DNA of 64,000 nucleotides. It comes from Phyto melanocephala (Eukaryota > Arthropoda > Insecta > Diptera > Rhinophoridae). The notes beneath the pieces are model-generated. The model had not been told where the DNA came from. It saw nothing but the letters and a program-made list of their open reading frames with translations, and did no database searches. The position numbers and the translations under genes are program-made. How positions within the stretch are numbered: the stretch's first letter is position 1; every line of letters starts with the position of its first letter. Positions 35,901-50,900 of this stretch are shown one piece after another. Location of the stretch: positions 80,564,213-80,628,212 of the forward strand of contig OW799236.1 of NCBI GenBank assembly GCA_941918925.1. Direction: 5' to 3'.

Positions 35901-38900
35901 ATATGGTATCAATCTCTTGGAAATATCCAGGAATGAATCGCTATTGAAATTCAGCACAATCGCCCCATAACTTTCTGAGATATGAGCAAAAAACCACGAC
36001 CACCTCGTTTTTTTCACAATTACAACAACAACATACATACATACATACATGTAAAAAACATACCAAACAAAAAAAATTACAAAAAAAAAATTTAAAAATA
36101 AGAAAAAAATAATAAAAAAAACTACAAAAAAAAATTTAAAAAAAATTAAAAAAAAAATTTTAAAAAATTTTAAAAAATTTTTTAAAAATTTTTCTAAAAT
36201 TTTTCTAAAAAAATTTTTTAAAAAAATTTAAAAAAAATATAAAAAAAAATAATAAAATATAAATAATATATTAAATAAAATAAAATAAAATTTTTTTGGC
36301 TCAGCTGGGATTCGATGCCACATTTATTCTAACGTGTACGTATGCTCGTATTTTATATGGGATGAATGGTGATACAAACAATTGCTATTGCATGACTACA
36401 CGTTGTGAAGGGTATATAAGATTCGGCACGGCCGAATATAGCACTGTTACTTGTTTTTAATTTTTTTTATTTTTATTATTTTTGCTGATTTTAATTAATT
36501 AAAAAACAAAATTTGGTTTTAATACTTTTATTTATTTGCGTACATTTGAAATCATATGTTTTTTACAGTAAACTCTACAGGTAATTAAAAAAGTGTCCAG
36601 TATAACCTTTGAAATAAATTTGTTCTTTTTCACTGGATTTTGTGTAACCAAACGAAATCGAGTAAAGTGTAGTCAAAAATTTTTTATCAACAAGATCTTC
36701 TAAATAATTTAACTAGCAAGGGTAAAAACCTCTTTTTTATATTTTTAATAAAGTTATGCTATCAAACATGTGTAATTTGTATGACCATAAGTGTATAGGT
36801 ATTTTAAGCAGAAACAACCGATAAATTTTAAAGAATTATGTACATATATATATTTTTTACTAAAACTTTTTTTTATTTAAAGCTATATGCACTTTAATGA
36901 TTTTACCAATTTACTACTTTTATTTAAATCTGCTTATACATATGTACATTTTTACTTTATTTTATTTATACATACTAAAATACTACAGACAGACATTAGA
37001 CAGATCACATCATCTTAAAAAAATCAAAATGTAATAATTTTGGATGTGCGCCGTCATCTAAGCCATATAAAAGATGACCAAAAATTCTAACTAAGTTATT
37101 ATGAGAATCATGCCAAAAAGAATAAACTAGAAAACAACCAAACAAAATTCAGTATCAATGATAATGATAAAGACCAGCAAACCGGTGACTTGTATAGTCT
37201 GTGGCATGTTTACAAATGAATAGAATTCTACTAATCGGCATTTTTTCTTCTTCTTTTCATTTCCCCATTATAGGGTTCACTGCAACTACAAGACACGTGT
37301 CGGGCATCATTGGAGTACAGTTATTCATTGCAGTCAAATAAGACAAAAGCTAATCCCACAGATTGGTATTGTGGCAAGGTATACAAATAATTTTCATAAC
37401 ACTTTTAATTTATAAATGTATGCATATCTTATTTTTTTTTCACAGTGTGGCATGTTTAACTTTAAACGGCGTGACAATTGTTTCAAGTGTTATGCATCTC
37501 GTGGCGAAAGCGAACGTGGCGGTGATGGCGTTGATGAAATTAGCAACATTCTTACAAAAAGTATAAATATTACAAACAAATTAAAATTTCTTTTAGAAAA
37601 TAAAATTCAGTTACCAAATAGTTTTGTTAAAACACCTAGTTTTGAAATCTCAAATATCAGTTTTGCATATACATACTATGTACTCCATTATAATTGTTAA
37701 AAAAAAAAATCGCTAATAAAAAAATGCATCTCCCTAACTCTACATCTATACAATGCAGAAATCATGTTGCGCAATTTGGATGCATTGACGAATGAAGAGG
37801 GTGTTTTAACAGCTATAATAGAACATGCTCCGGACTTGGCGAAAAAGATTAGTAAAGTCTTAGTGAGTCGTGATGCCTTAACCCAAACCTCTAGAGGCAT
37901 TTGTTATTTGCACTTTCAAAGCTTGGTGGATTCAATGAATATGCACAATTTATTAAGTACTTTAGAGCCGCCGTTAAAGATTGACAATAAAGAAGGTATA
38001 TTAGAGCATTATTAATTATTTAGTTTTATAATATTAAATAATTTATTTTTATTTTTATTATTACAGTTATTATAACTTACTGTATTGATCATGAAAATCG
38101 GCAAATTGTTCCTAAAAAAACTAGCGAATACAGTTTAGCCGATGTGCCACGTTTAGCTGAGTACAGTGCATCTGTATATGCCAATACGCCAGAGGAACAT
38201 GCCCATTATTTAAAATATTATACGGAATACTATATATCGGAGATAACTAAGGGCTCTTATAGTAATTTACCTACAGATTCCCAAATGACTGAAGCAAATT
38301 CAGGAGCAGCTGTTGCCTTATCGGCTATACAACGAAAGCAACAAAAAATGAGTAGCATTGTAACTACAGCAACTGCGGCTGCTTTAGCTTCTGCTGCTGC
38401 GGCTAAAGTAGCTTTGACAGGGAGTTCTGTTGTTACACCGAAAGGAAATGATGGCAAAATATATCGTAAGTTTAATTTTGGTTAAGATTTTAATTTGTAG
38501 AGATTTATTGCTGCCAATATATCAGAAATACGGGTAGTGTATCGTTGGTCACAAGTACAAAGGCCCTAACTAAAATAATTGCAACCTCACACGAGAAGAT
38601 GAAAATGTAGTAGAAACTGTATTATCGTAATTGTTTTTTTTTTATTTCCTTCACACAGTGAAAAAGGGTATATATAGGTTTGTTATTCCGTGTTCTACAA
38701 TTTTCATTTCTGACCCCATAAATTATATATTTTCTGAAAGCTTATGAATAGGGGAGTCGATTAAGCTCTGTCAGTCTGTCCGTGTATATGTTGAAATCAA
38801 CTTTTTGAAGCCCCCCGATATCGCCTGGACCCGGGTGAGGTATTAAAATATCAGAAATATTCGGGAGTAGATCCGTACATAAACAACTGAGATATGAGCA

Positions 38901-41900
38901 AAAACCCACATACAAAAACAACAAAAACAACATACAACAAAAACAACATACAACAACAACAAAAACAACATACAACAACAACAAAAACAACATACAACAA
39001 AAACAACATACAACAACAACATACATATGTATATACAGACGTGGTATACTGGTTAGAGTAAACGTGGCATCGAATACAAGCTGAGCCCTAAAAATTTTTT
39101 TATACCCTTCACCTGTGGTGCACAAGAGTATATATAGCTTTGTCTATCCGTTTGTACTGTCTACAATTTTCATTTCCGACCCCATAAAGTATATATTTTC
39201 TGAAAGTTTATGAATAGAGGAGTAGATTAAGCCCTGCCCATCTGTCCGTGTGTTGGTTGAAATCAACTTTTAGAAGCAACTATATGTTCCTCAGATCTGT
39301 ATATAGTATCAATCTCTTGGAAATATCCAGGAATGAATTGCTATTGAAATTCAGCACAATCGCCCCATAACTTTCTGAGATATGAGCAAAAAACCACGAC
39401 CACCTCGTTTTTTTCACAATTACAATAACAACATACATATACATACATGTAAAAAACATGCCAAAAAAAATTACAAAAAAAAAAATATATTAAAAATTAA
39501 AAAAAAAAAAATAAAAAAATTAAAAAAAAAATTTTAAAATAAATAAAATAAGAATGAATAAAATTGTTGGTTGGGTTTATGAAGAATTTTTAAATTTTGT
39601 TTCTTGATTTATTTAAAATTCTCATATTGTTTATGAAAATTTTAAATAAAGCTTGTAATAATTTTCAAACTTCTTCATAAATTTTGTGGTTTAAAGGTCT
39701 ACTGAGGATTGGCATAAGCACCAGTGAAATGCATATAGACCAGCTTAAACCCAACAAACAAAAAAATTTTGAAAATTAACGGGAGAATATCCTAGAAAAT
39801 TAGTAAATATTTTATATATTTATTATTTATATTTTTATTATTTTTTTTAATTTTTTTTAATCTTTTTATTTTTTTTGTTCTAAAAAATTATTTTCTTGTT
39901 TTTTTTTGTTTTATTTTTTTTTTAATTATGTTTTTTTTTACATTTTTTTTATATTTTTTTAACACACATACGTAAATTTATAATATTACAATGGGTTGTT
40001 TTTATATACATTCATACATACATATGTATGTATGTATGTTTCTTATATGTATGTATGCATGTACGTATTACGTGATACAAACTTTTGTTATTGCGTGACT
40101 ACACGTTGTGAAGAGTATATAAGATTCGGCAAAATATGGCCAAATATGGCACTCTTACTTGTTTTTTATCATTCTAAAAAATTTTTCCGAACCGCCTTTA
40201 CCTAGTAGTTTTTAATTGTTTATAACAGGAAAGTGTAGAGAATTTTTTTCTTTTGTTCGATTTTTTTTTTTTTTAATTTAAAGTGTATTTTATTTTAGTG
40301 TTTTAAAGAACTGACTTAAGAAAAATACTTAAATAAAATAAATCTTTTTAGAAGAATAGATAGTGTACTGATTTTAACGCCGGTATAGATTCTAGTTAAA
40401 ATTCTTCTATTGCTAGTTTGTCTGCAACTTTGTGGGAATACCGAAGACAACTGCAATACCTATGAGTAAACACCTACAAGCAACAACTTTTTTTGATTCC
40501 ATTAATTTCAGAGCAGTTTCACTGTCAACATAGATAGTTGTGTGCCCTATCTCCAATTGAATTCTTTGGTTAATTAGGTAGACAGCTTCCTTTATTCCAA
40601 ATCGCTCAATGGTAGTTTAATTGATACCAGGGAATGACAACGATTACAACTTCGGATATACATTGAGTATTATTAGCAAAACATGTATAAGTGCGTACGG
40701 TTACAGCTAAAAAAATTACTCTATCCGTACATACTCGTTTGATGTTCGGCATAAGTATATACAAGTAACCGAAATCTAAGTATTTTTCGCATAAATACTC
40801 TATATTGTACACAGTACAACAAATTGGACTTAAGTACTTAAGTGTTATCGATTATCCGTAAAAAAAGCGAGTAAAATGAGTAACCGTTTTTACAATTCAA
40901 GCGAGAGCATCAAGTAGAAATTTTGCATGCGTTTTGATTTAGTAAAAATGCACTTGCTTGGGTTATGAAAACAGCACAACCATTATGGTACAAACGCACA
41001 CATACATAAACATTATTGTTATACATTTATTTGTTGTTTTTTTATGATCGTTTGTGCCGTTGTTGCTAGCAGGGATGCCACAAAAAATATTATTCCTAAC
41101 AAATTTGTCAAAAAATGCACTAAAATCTACCAAAAACTTAAATTTTTGCACATAATTTTTCTAAATACTAACATTTATATTTAAAAAATAAAAACAATAA
41201 TCAAATGGTAGTAAATGAATATAATTTACCAATTAATATATTAAAAATTTATATATATTATTTAATTAGTATTTGAAAATATCCAAAATACAGTTTTGTT
41301 TACATCAATATTTAAAGAAAAGTGTTACTAAGCAAAAGTATATGCCACTACTTTGGTAATTTATTCGAATCATAATTAATTTCCTATATAAGTATTGATA
41401 TAATTGGAATATATGTCCTGACTTAACTTTTATTTAGAATATATGGCTTAAGATATCAAAATTTAAGGCATTTCTACATATTTCCTTACAGCGTTTGTTT
41501 TCTTTATTTTGTAAAATATTTTCATTGACATTAAAAGTTATCTACTATAAATTCATGTTTCAAGTTTATATGATAAACTATTTAACATGTAACTTTTATA
41601 AAAAAATAAGACGCTTAAATGGAAATATGATTTTTAATTGAAATGTTTATTGGCGAATTATTTGAACTTTGTGTTTTACCACTAAAAATATTGTTCTACA
41701 AAAACTTAAACATAACAAAGCAAACAAATTCACAAAATTAAAAAAATTTATACCATAAAAATATCCAGTTTAATTAAACTGGCATCCCTGGTTGCTAGAT
41801 GAATTATGGACAGAGACATTTTTTTTATGATTTTTAATTTAGGGGTTGATGAAACAAGGACATGCGTTATTTTTTTAGCAATGCCCAGCGAGCATGTGCG

Positions 41901-44900
41901 ATTTATTTTAAATTTATAAAAAAGAAAAAAATCTTATATAAAGATATATTTATTAGTTTTAACAGATATATTTGCTGTTTATTGTTTTTCTTATTAACTT
42001 TTTTTAGATATTTTAAGTCCGTCAAGAAAAAATTATATGGTTTTTGTTTGTTTTTCTTTATTAATTTTCTTAAAAACAAAAACAGAATATCGTTTTTTTC
42101 TGCGGGAAAATAATAATCAGATAATAGCATTGGGCCAATTCAAAGTAGACTCTCATATTGTACTATGTCATATAATTCATATTAATATGACTAGTGACTT
42201 TGAACACCTTTTGTTAACAAATTATGTATTTAATACAAGAAAGAAGACAAAGAGATGACGCTGTTAAAAATTGTATGTATACAGGAAAGAAGAAAATAGA
42301 AAATATTCTCTCTGAGAGGTGAGAAGCGAAGAAATTCTCTCTGAGAGACAGTATGGTTAACAGTATAACATAAACAATTTCTTATACATAGAAAACAAAT
42401 GTGTAAAGTCATATTATTTTTTTTGTGTGGAAATTACTCACAAAAATTTTATGCATGCATAAAATAATATGAAATAGTACAAATATGACTGATATGCAAC
42501 CACTTTGAATTGGCCCATTATGTTTATTTACTTATAAATAACTATTTAGTGGGTGATTAAAACCTTTTAAAATTGATTTGTCTCATTAAACAGCTTAAAA
42601 TATTAACTTAGAATGTATAACACGGCATAATACTTTAATATTTGTGTTCTTGTTTGCTGGGTATCAGGTATTTTACAGAAATAATTACACTCTCTTTGTT
42701 GTGTTCCAATCCAGCGTTGTCAACTTTGGCTTTATGCAATATTATTTGTGCTTTTTAAAATTTTTGTCGCGCAAAAAATTTGAGTCAGTGCTCGATGCGA
42801 TTTCTCAAATTCTTTAGTGCATTCTTTTTCTTATCAAAGTAAAAATACTAAATTCAAATAAAGAAAAATTTTTGCAAGGTAAATTTCTTACGAAACAACG
42901 CAACAAAAATGATAAGAATTAATAATATACAATGCTTTTGTTAAAAAGATCCTTAGCTTACATTTAAAAAACTGTAAAAATAGATTATTTATTTTATATT
43001 ATTATTAGTTACAATTTAAATATATATTTTTCTGATATCTTCTATAGTTAAACAAACATAACTTTTTATAAAAGTAAAGAAAAGAATATTGATATGCATA
43101 AAACCAAAAGCTGTAATTTTTTTAAAGTAGCGATTATATGACCGACTGTGAAGTTAAAGTTACTACTTAAACTTAAAATTTATTATTATTAATGATATTA
43201 TATGGAAACTTATTTTAGGCCTACAGGTTATAATAACAAAATTTATAATTTTATAAAATAAATAAAATCGAAAATTCAAAATTTTAAACTTTACACATTT
43301 TCTTAAAAATCAAACGTTTTTTCCTGTTTTGATGTTTTTTGAATCATAAACTTGACAACACTTGTGATGTAATAGAACCTCTCACTTCACGATGAGAAGT
43401 AGATTTTTATACATAAAAAGCAGGGATGGAAAGGTTAATATCTGACTTTGAATACAATTTATGGTAATAATTATTCATATTCTCAAATCTCACTGTGTGA
43501 ACACAAATTCGATTTCAAAATAAAGTTTTAAAATTTTTTTTAATGAATGTTCCATTATGTGGTCCAGAACATAAAAACTGTTAGGGCAACCCCGTTAAGA
43601 ACTTGTACAATGTACAATCTGGCATTCTTATTTACATCTGTCACATTTGAAATTTGCTTTGCAATATAGTTCATCAACCGTCCATTTCAACTACGCGACT
43701 ACTCTCTATTAAACATATTTTAATAAATACAATTTTACTTAATATTAAAAGTTGTCTTTTATTTCATACATTTAAAAGTACAACAAAAGTGGCGACGAGG
43801 TTAACAACCAAAATAATCACGTGTAAAAAGAAAATTAATATCTTAATTTTCGCAACAAACAATTTTCATACTTGTACGACGCAATTATGACTGACGAAAA
43901 AATTGTGAAGCTTATTGAGCAACAGTCGCAGATGATGGATTTCATGGCAAAGCTCCTACAAAGCCAGGAATCAACAAAATCATTGACATCAAATCAACAT
44001 GCAAGCACCTCCAGGGCAGCTTTAATGGAGTCTCTTACACACTCTATGACAGATTTTGTCTACGAGCCTGAAAGCGGACTAGTTTTTCAAGCATGGTATA
44101 CACGTTTTATACACGTTTTTGAAAGGGAAGCTAACGCTCTAGAGGAGCAAGACAAAGTTGCACTCCTCTGGAGGAAAATGTCTGATCGCGTACATGAACG
44201 TTTTAAAAACTATGTGTTGCCAAAGAAACCTTCTGAGATGACTCTCAAGGAAACCGTTGAAAAACTCAGCAAACTTTTCGGTAAAGTCGACACCGAAGTT
44301 GGTCAACGCTATAAATGCTTACAACTAACAAAAAACGATAACGAGGATTTCCGAGAATATGCCAGTAGAGTAAACCTACAATGTGAACTGTTTAAATTAA
44401 ACGAAATGCCAATTGATCAATTTAAATGTCTTATTTTTGTTTTGGGTCTCAAATCGGGCAGAGATAATGACATACGCATACGGTTACTTAAATCATTAAA
44501 TGAGGTAAAGGATTCCATGAACCTTGATCACCTTGTGGATGAAACACAAAGAATGCTCGATCTAAAAAGCGACAACACACTGATTGAACAGCAAACAAAA
44601 GCCCTGTACGCTATCGAGAAAACTACAAAAACACCGAATCATAAAGTTCCTAAACTACCATGTTGGCTTTGTGGAGACTTACACTACGTAAAATGTTGTC
44701 CATTTAATAAACACAAATGTTCTGCATGTCATCAAATAGGACATAAAGATAATTACTGTACCAGTGCAAAAAACGGATACGTGGCACACGTGGACAAAAA
44801 CAATAACAATAAACACTACAGTAAAAATAAATCTGCAAATAAATTCAAGACATCAAAGCCAAGCTACCGTACTAACGCCGCATTTTTTACAAAACGGTTA

Positions 44901-47900
44901 CAGTTTCAACAACTACGTAAGTACATTAAAGTAAAAATTAATAATCTACCAGTTAGACTACAAATTGATACTGCATCCGACATATCAATAATATCTACTA
45001 CCACTTGGGAAGCCATTGGTAAACCTGATACATTAACGACAGATGACTCTGCCAATGACGTGAACAACAACAAAATTAATATTCTTGCAAAATTAAACTG
45101 CAAAATATCAATCGGCAGTGCTACAAGAAACCTTTCATGTTACATTACGGACATTGAAGAATTAAATATAATGGGCATAGATTGGATAGAATCATTTCAG
45201 CTCTGGGAAAAGCCAATATCATCATGGTGTCGTCAAATAAAATCTGAAGACTATATCTCAGAACTGAAAAGAAAATACCAATCCGTATTCGACAATTCGT
45301 CGTTAGGACTATGTAAGAAAAACAAAGTTCACATACAATTACTACCAAATTGTAAGGAAGTATTCATTCCTAAACGTCCTGTACCCTACGCAGTTAGGAC
45401 GGAAATTGAAACCGAGCTGGATAGACTTGAACAGTCCGGCATTATCACTCCAGTTGATACGTCAAAATGGGCCGCACCTATCGTTGTTAGCAGACGAAAT
45501 GGTAAGACTAGAATATGCGGAGACTACTCCACGGGACTGAACAGTACAATTGAGTCAAACCAATACCCTCTCCCAACACCCGAGGAAATACTATCTGATT
45601 GTCATAACAGCACCGTATTCAGTCACCTAGATTTATCAGACGCCTATCTTCAAGTAGAAGTTGACGACGAAAGTAAGGAACTTCTTACTGTCAACACTCA
45701 CAGAGGTCTTTACAAATTTAATCGCCTCACACCGGGCATTAAATCCGCTCCGGGGGCATTCCAGCGTATTATGGACCAACTCTGCGCCGGTATCGAAGGT
45801 TCAAAAGCCTATATAGATGATATACTGTTGTCAAGTAAATCCATTGCCGAACACAGAACAAATCTTGATAGACTATTGCAGCGTGTTCAAGAATTTGGAT
45901 TCCGTCTTAAATTTGATAAATGTAACTTTTTCAAATCGGAAATAAAATATTTAGGACAAATTGTTGATCAACAGGGAGTACGCCCAGACCCCGAAAAGAT
46001 CAAGGCAATTCAAAACTTAAAAACTCCGGTAAACATAACCGAAGTTCGGTCCTTATTAGGTTCCATAAACCATTATGGTAAATACGTGGCAAACATGCGA
46101 AATTTGCGCAAACCCTTAGATGATCTACTCAAAAAGGACCAAAAGTTCAAATGGACAACAGAGTGTAAAAATTCATTGGATGAATTTAAAAGAATTCTTA
46201 CCTCAGAATTACTTTTAACGCATTACAACCCAAACTTGCCTATACATGTTGCCGCTGATGCATCTTCTCACGGCATCGGAGCCGTTATATACCATACTTT
46301 TCCAAATAACAGTATTAAGGCCATACATCATGTATCCCGGTCTTTAACACCAGCAGAAACAAACTACAGCCAGATAGAAAAAGAAGGTTTAGCACTTGTA
46401 TTTGCTGTACAACGTTTTCATAAAATGCTTTTTGGAAGAAAGTTCACTCTTCACACAGACCACAAACCGTTATTAACTATCTTTGGCTCAAAGAAAGGTA
46501 TTCCAATATACACCGCAAATAGGTTGCAACGCTGGGCACTAATTTTACTTGCATACGACTTCGAGATAAAATACACCAATACTAAAGATTTCGGCCATGC
46601 AGATGTATTATCAAGACTTATTGATAATCATGAAAAACCATCTGAAGATTTCATAATCGCATCGATTTCAATGGAAAATGATTTGAGGACTGACCTTAAC
46701 GAATCTGTATTAGCCATCCCAGTTTCTTATAACATGGTGGTCCAAGAAACGAAAAACGACGCTATTCTTCAGAAAGTTTTATACTATATGAATCGTGGTT
46801 GGCCTGAGAACAGTAAACATATGGATTTATCGCTAATTCCATTTTTTAATCGACGAGATTCACTCTCACAAGTTGACGACGTTATAATGTTCAACACACG
46901 TATTATTGTTCCACAAATATATCGTCACAAAATCGTAAAGCAACTGCACAAAGGACACATAGCTGCTGAAAGAAGCAAATCGATCGCTAGAAGCTACGTT
47001 TACTGGCCGAATATCGACAAGGATATTGAAGATTACAATAAAAACTGCACATCATGTCAACTTAACTCTACAAATCCTATAAAAACAGATCTCTGCTCAT
47101 GGACTTTGACTACACGCCCTCTTGAACGAGTGCACATTGACTATGCTGGTCCCGTCAAAGGCAAATATTACCTAGTCATCGTAGATGCTTACTCAAAGTA
47201 TCCCGTAATCTATGAAACAAATACAATGACAGCACATGTTACTATAAAACTTTTAAATGAATTCTGTTCACAATTTGGAAACCCCGAGCAAATCGTTTCC
47301 GACAACGGAACACAGTTTTGTTCTGAAAAATTTGAAATGTGGTGCAAGGGACGAGGCATTCAACATACTAGAACGGTAAGATTTCATCCAAGCTCGAACG
47401 GACAAGCGGAAAAATTTGTCGACACGCTCAAGCGTGCCTTAAAAAAATCGGAAAAGGAGGGAACGTCCGCCGAAGTACTTCAGACATTTTTGGAAGTATA
47501 CCGCTCAACTCCAAACCCGAACACACCGAACAAACTATCTCCCGCAGAATCCTTCATAGGACGTAAAATGAGGACTATTTTCGATATCTTACGTAAACCC
47601 GTTCCCAATACAACATTACGAAATAAGAAAATGGAGAACCAATATAATAACAAACATGGAACCAAGAAGAGAAGCTTTAACGCCGGTGACTTGGTATACG
47701 CAAAGAACTTTAGATATAACAAAAGCCATTGGGTACCAGGTGAAATAATAGAAAGAATTGGAAATGTAATTTACAACACTTTAATCGAAGTAGGTGATCG
47801 TAAAATTCTCGTAAGGTCTCACGCTGATCAACTTAAACTGCGAACTTCAATGAAAGATCCATCACAAACAACAACTCAATTACCATTAGATATATTGCTA

Positions 47901-50900
47901 AGTGAGTTCCGGATTAGTACACCGAACGTTGCAGACGAATTCGTGACACCTCCGATTTCACCAGTAAATTTGGAACCGAGACGTATTGTTTCCCGAAGAC
48001 AACCAGTTGAGCCTATCTCTAGATCGCCTCGAACAACTTATTGAAGGGAGATGTTAGGGCAACCCCGTTAAGAACTTGTACAATGTACAATCTGGCATTC
48101 TTATTTACATCTGTCACATTTGAAATTTGCTTTGCAATATAGTTCATCAACCGTCCATTTCAACTACGCGACTACTCTCTATTAAACATATTTTAATAAA
48201 TACAATTTTACTTAATATTAAAAGTTGTCTTTTATTTCATACATTTAAAAGTACAACAAAAACATTTACAGGTTTTTTCTGGCATTAATTTATTTGGGTC
48301 AGATAGGCTGTCATCACTACCTGTATAAGAGCACCCTTCTTAATGATGGATTTTCCTTGGAAATTTGTGTTTTTTTTTCAATAATTAAGGTCAAAATGCT
48401 TACAGATTTTTTCCTAACAAAAAGCAATGTAAATACATACGTAATTATATAAATAGTAAATCAAAATAAAAAATACATTGTTAAATACATATATATTGCC
48501 AGTATCAATTCAACTAAATTTTCACTTTTATTTTCTTTAATTTTTACTTATCTTTTTCTGCTTTTATATCAAAATAATTTTTTTTAAGTTGATAAGCCAT
48601 ACAAATTTCAGGTATAACAGTTGCGTGTCTTAATACTAAAAATAAATAACAAATATAAGTAGATTTATTTTTATTTAAAGAAAACATTTTATTATTATGT
48701 GTTAGCTCGTTGCTTATTTAAATTAATAAGCAATATAAATTATGTTATATATATTTACTATACAAATAGTTCCAGCCCTGATCAATTTTCTTTTTGTTTG
48801 ATAAAAAATGAAAGAGCAGAATAAAGCACTTTTACTTGTTTTTTTGTTCAAAAGTACTTATAAGTATGTCGCAATACTTATAAGTATTTTGCCAATACTT
48901 ATAAGTATTTTGCCAATACTTATAAGTAATTTGTTTTCGCACATGTATATCCGAATAATACGTATGTATACAGAGTATTTTTGAAAATAAGTAATAAATA
49001 TACTCGTAACCGTAGCAATTCATGCATGTACGAGTAGCTATTTTCTGTGATAAATGCATGGTTATACTTATAACCGAAAAAGATAAGTAAATATTCGAGT
49101 TATTTTTTTTTCGGATAACCGAAGTCAGACTCTGATCGATACGGCTTGTCAATGTATATATTTGTAACAATCAGCCTTGAAGGCTTTTTTATATAACTAT
49201 GAAGTTAAATAAATTAATGTTCACATTAATGTTATTACATATATTCAGTGTCAAACCCTTAATATTGTCCCTGCTTGAAAAGAGATTGGGTATATTGGTA
49301 GAATTTCTTTTAGCTAACAGATACTGAGTTTCCATAGATAGTTTTCCCTTAAATACGCTATTTAGAGGTCGCGCATGGCAGGTTTCCTTCCCTGATGGAT
49401 TTTGTCACATCCATCTGAATGTATGTGTTATACGGACCTCACCTGTAGGATACAATAAATGGTTTTACTTTTCGTTATTTGTGTTCTTGCCTAGAATAAC
49501 ATTTTCGATACTTGTTAGGTAATATTTCATTTTACCAGAAAATAAAAAAATTTCAAATAAAATTTGGATAATGCCTACAAAAACAATATAAAAAAGAAAA
49601 AATATACCTGAGATCAGAAAAAATAGAAAAGGAAAAAAATTCCAAACTATATTAAATAAGTAATTCTTTGTTTGAAAAATATTTTAGTGTTCGAATAGCC
49701 CGTATTTGGAATTTTTTATCCATACAGCTTTGACTTTTTCTCACTTAAATAATGCTTTTTGTCTTTTCTTATCAATTTGTAGTCTTATAATTGTTTAAAA
49801 CAGTGTGAATGTTAATATATTTATGTATCCATGTGTATAAGTATGTATGTATATAATGCATATCTTTTCTTTAAATGAAATTTTGTTTTCGGTTTTTTTT
49901 TCTGTTACGATGTATTGGAATTGTAAAACTTACTATTAAATCCTATATATGATTTCTTTTCAAGGGATGGAAAAGCATTAGTCATATATGTATGTTTTTT
50001 TTATCTTTCAAATAATTTTTATAATATCAATGTTCAGATTTTGTTCTATTTTAAACATTTCAATTGTCCTAAGAAGTCTTTAAATTACTTATACTACATT
50101 TAATGTTATTTAATTACTAGCTAATACCCGGTGTGCTTCGCCACCCCCATCGTAATGAAATAAAAATTTTATAGTTCAAAAATATATTTATTTTTCAAGT
50201 GCCACGCCTACTATTACTAAATCAACCATTTCTTATTCAAATAATCATATAGACGTCAAAGTGTCTCTTGCAAAATTTGGGTACTCTAACTATTATCGCT
50301 TCCCAGATATACGAATTTTTGTATATAATTCATGACAGGTGCCACGCCCACTATTACTAAAGCATCCATTTCTTATCAAAATAGTCATATAGATGTCAAA
50401 GCTACTCGTGCAAAATTTGGATACTCTATACGAATTTTTGTATTTAATTCATATGACAGGTGCCACGCCCACTATTACTAAAGCATCCATTTCTTATCAA
50501 AATAGTTATATAGATGTCAAAGCTTCTCGTGCAAAACTTGGGTACTCTAACTGTTATCGCTTCCCGAATATACGAATTTTAGTATTCAATTGCTATGAGA
50601 TATCGTTTTCCAAATATACGAAATTTAGTATTTAATTCATGTGGCCACGCCTACTATTGAAAGTCCGTCCATTTTTTACCCAAATGTTCGTGTGGATGTC
50701 AAAGTTTACCGTACTTAATTTGAAGACTCTAGCTGCATAAACTTTCGTGATATATAATATTCAATACTTATTCTTTAATAGGGCGTGGCACCCCGCCCAC
50801 TTACAATTTCAAACCAAAGTATAGCCTATAGTTCCTTCCAGACATACAGAAAGATTATGTGAAAATTTCAAGGAAATCGGTCCAGCCGTTTAACCGTCTA

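Larger units (their letters stand above)
43579..48258 (+). mobile_element. complete Gypsy-type LTR retrotransposon (4680 bp)
   Basis: Two 207-bp LTRs (43579-43785 and 48052-48258) starting TGTTAGGGCAACCC and ending AAGTACAACA appear identical by eye. The element is flanked by AAAAC on both sides (43574-43578 and 48259-48263), a 5-bp target duplication. A primer-binding site candidate TGGCGACGAGG begins at 43790, and a polypurine tract GAAGGGAGA precedes the 3' LTR. One long gag-pol frame fills the interior and no env frame is present. It sits in intron 9 of the RBM gene, same strand. Confidence 0.95.

Noticed and set aside
38742..39125. 127-aa frame on - rich in Cys/Phe/Val
   Set aside because: It is the translation of the ACAACAACAAAA microsatellite of a DINE-like copy.
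43424..43445. CAGGGATGGAAAGG as a possible hAT left end
   Set aside because: No matching right end with an 8-bp duplication could be found.
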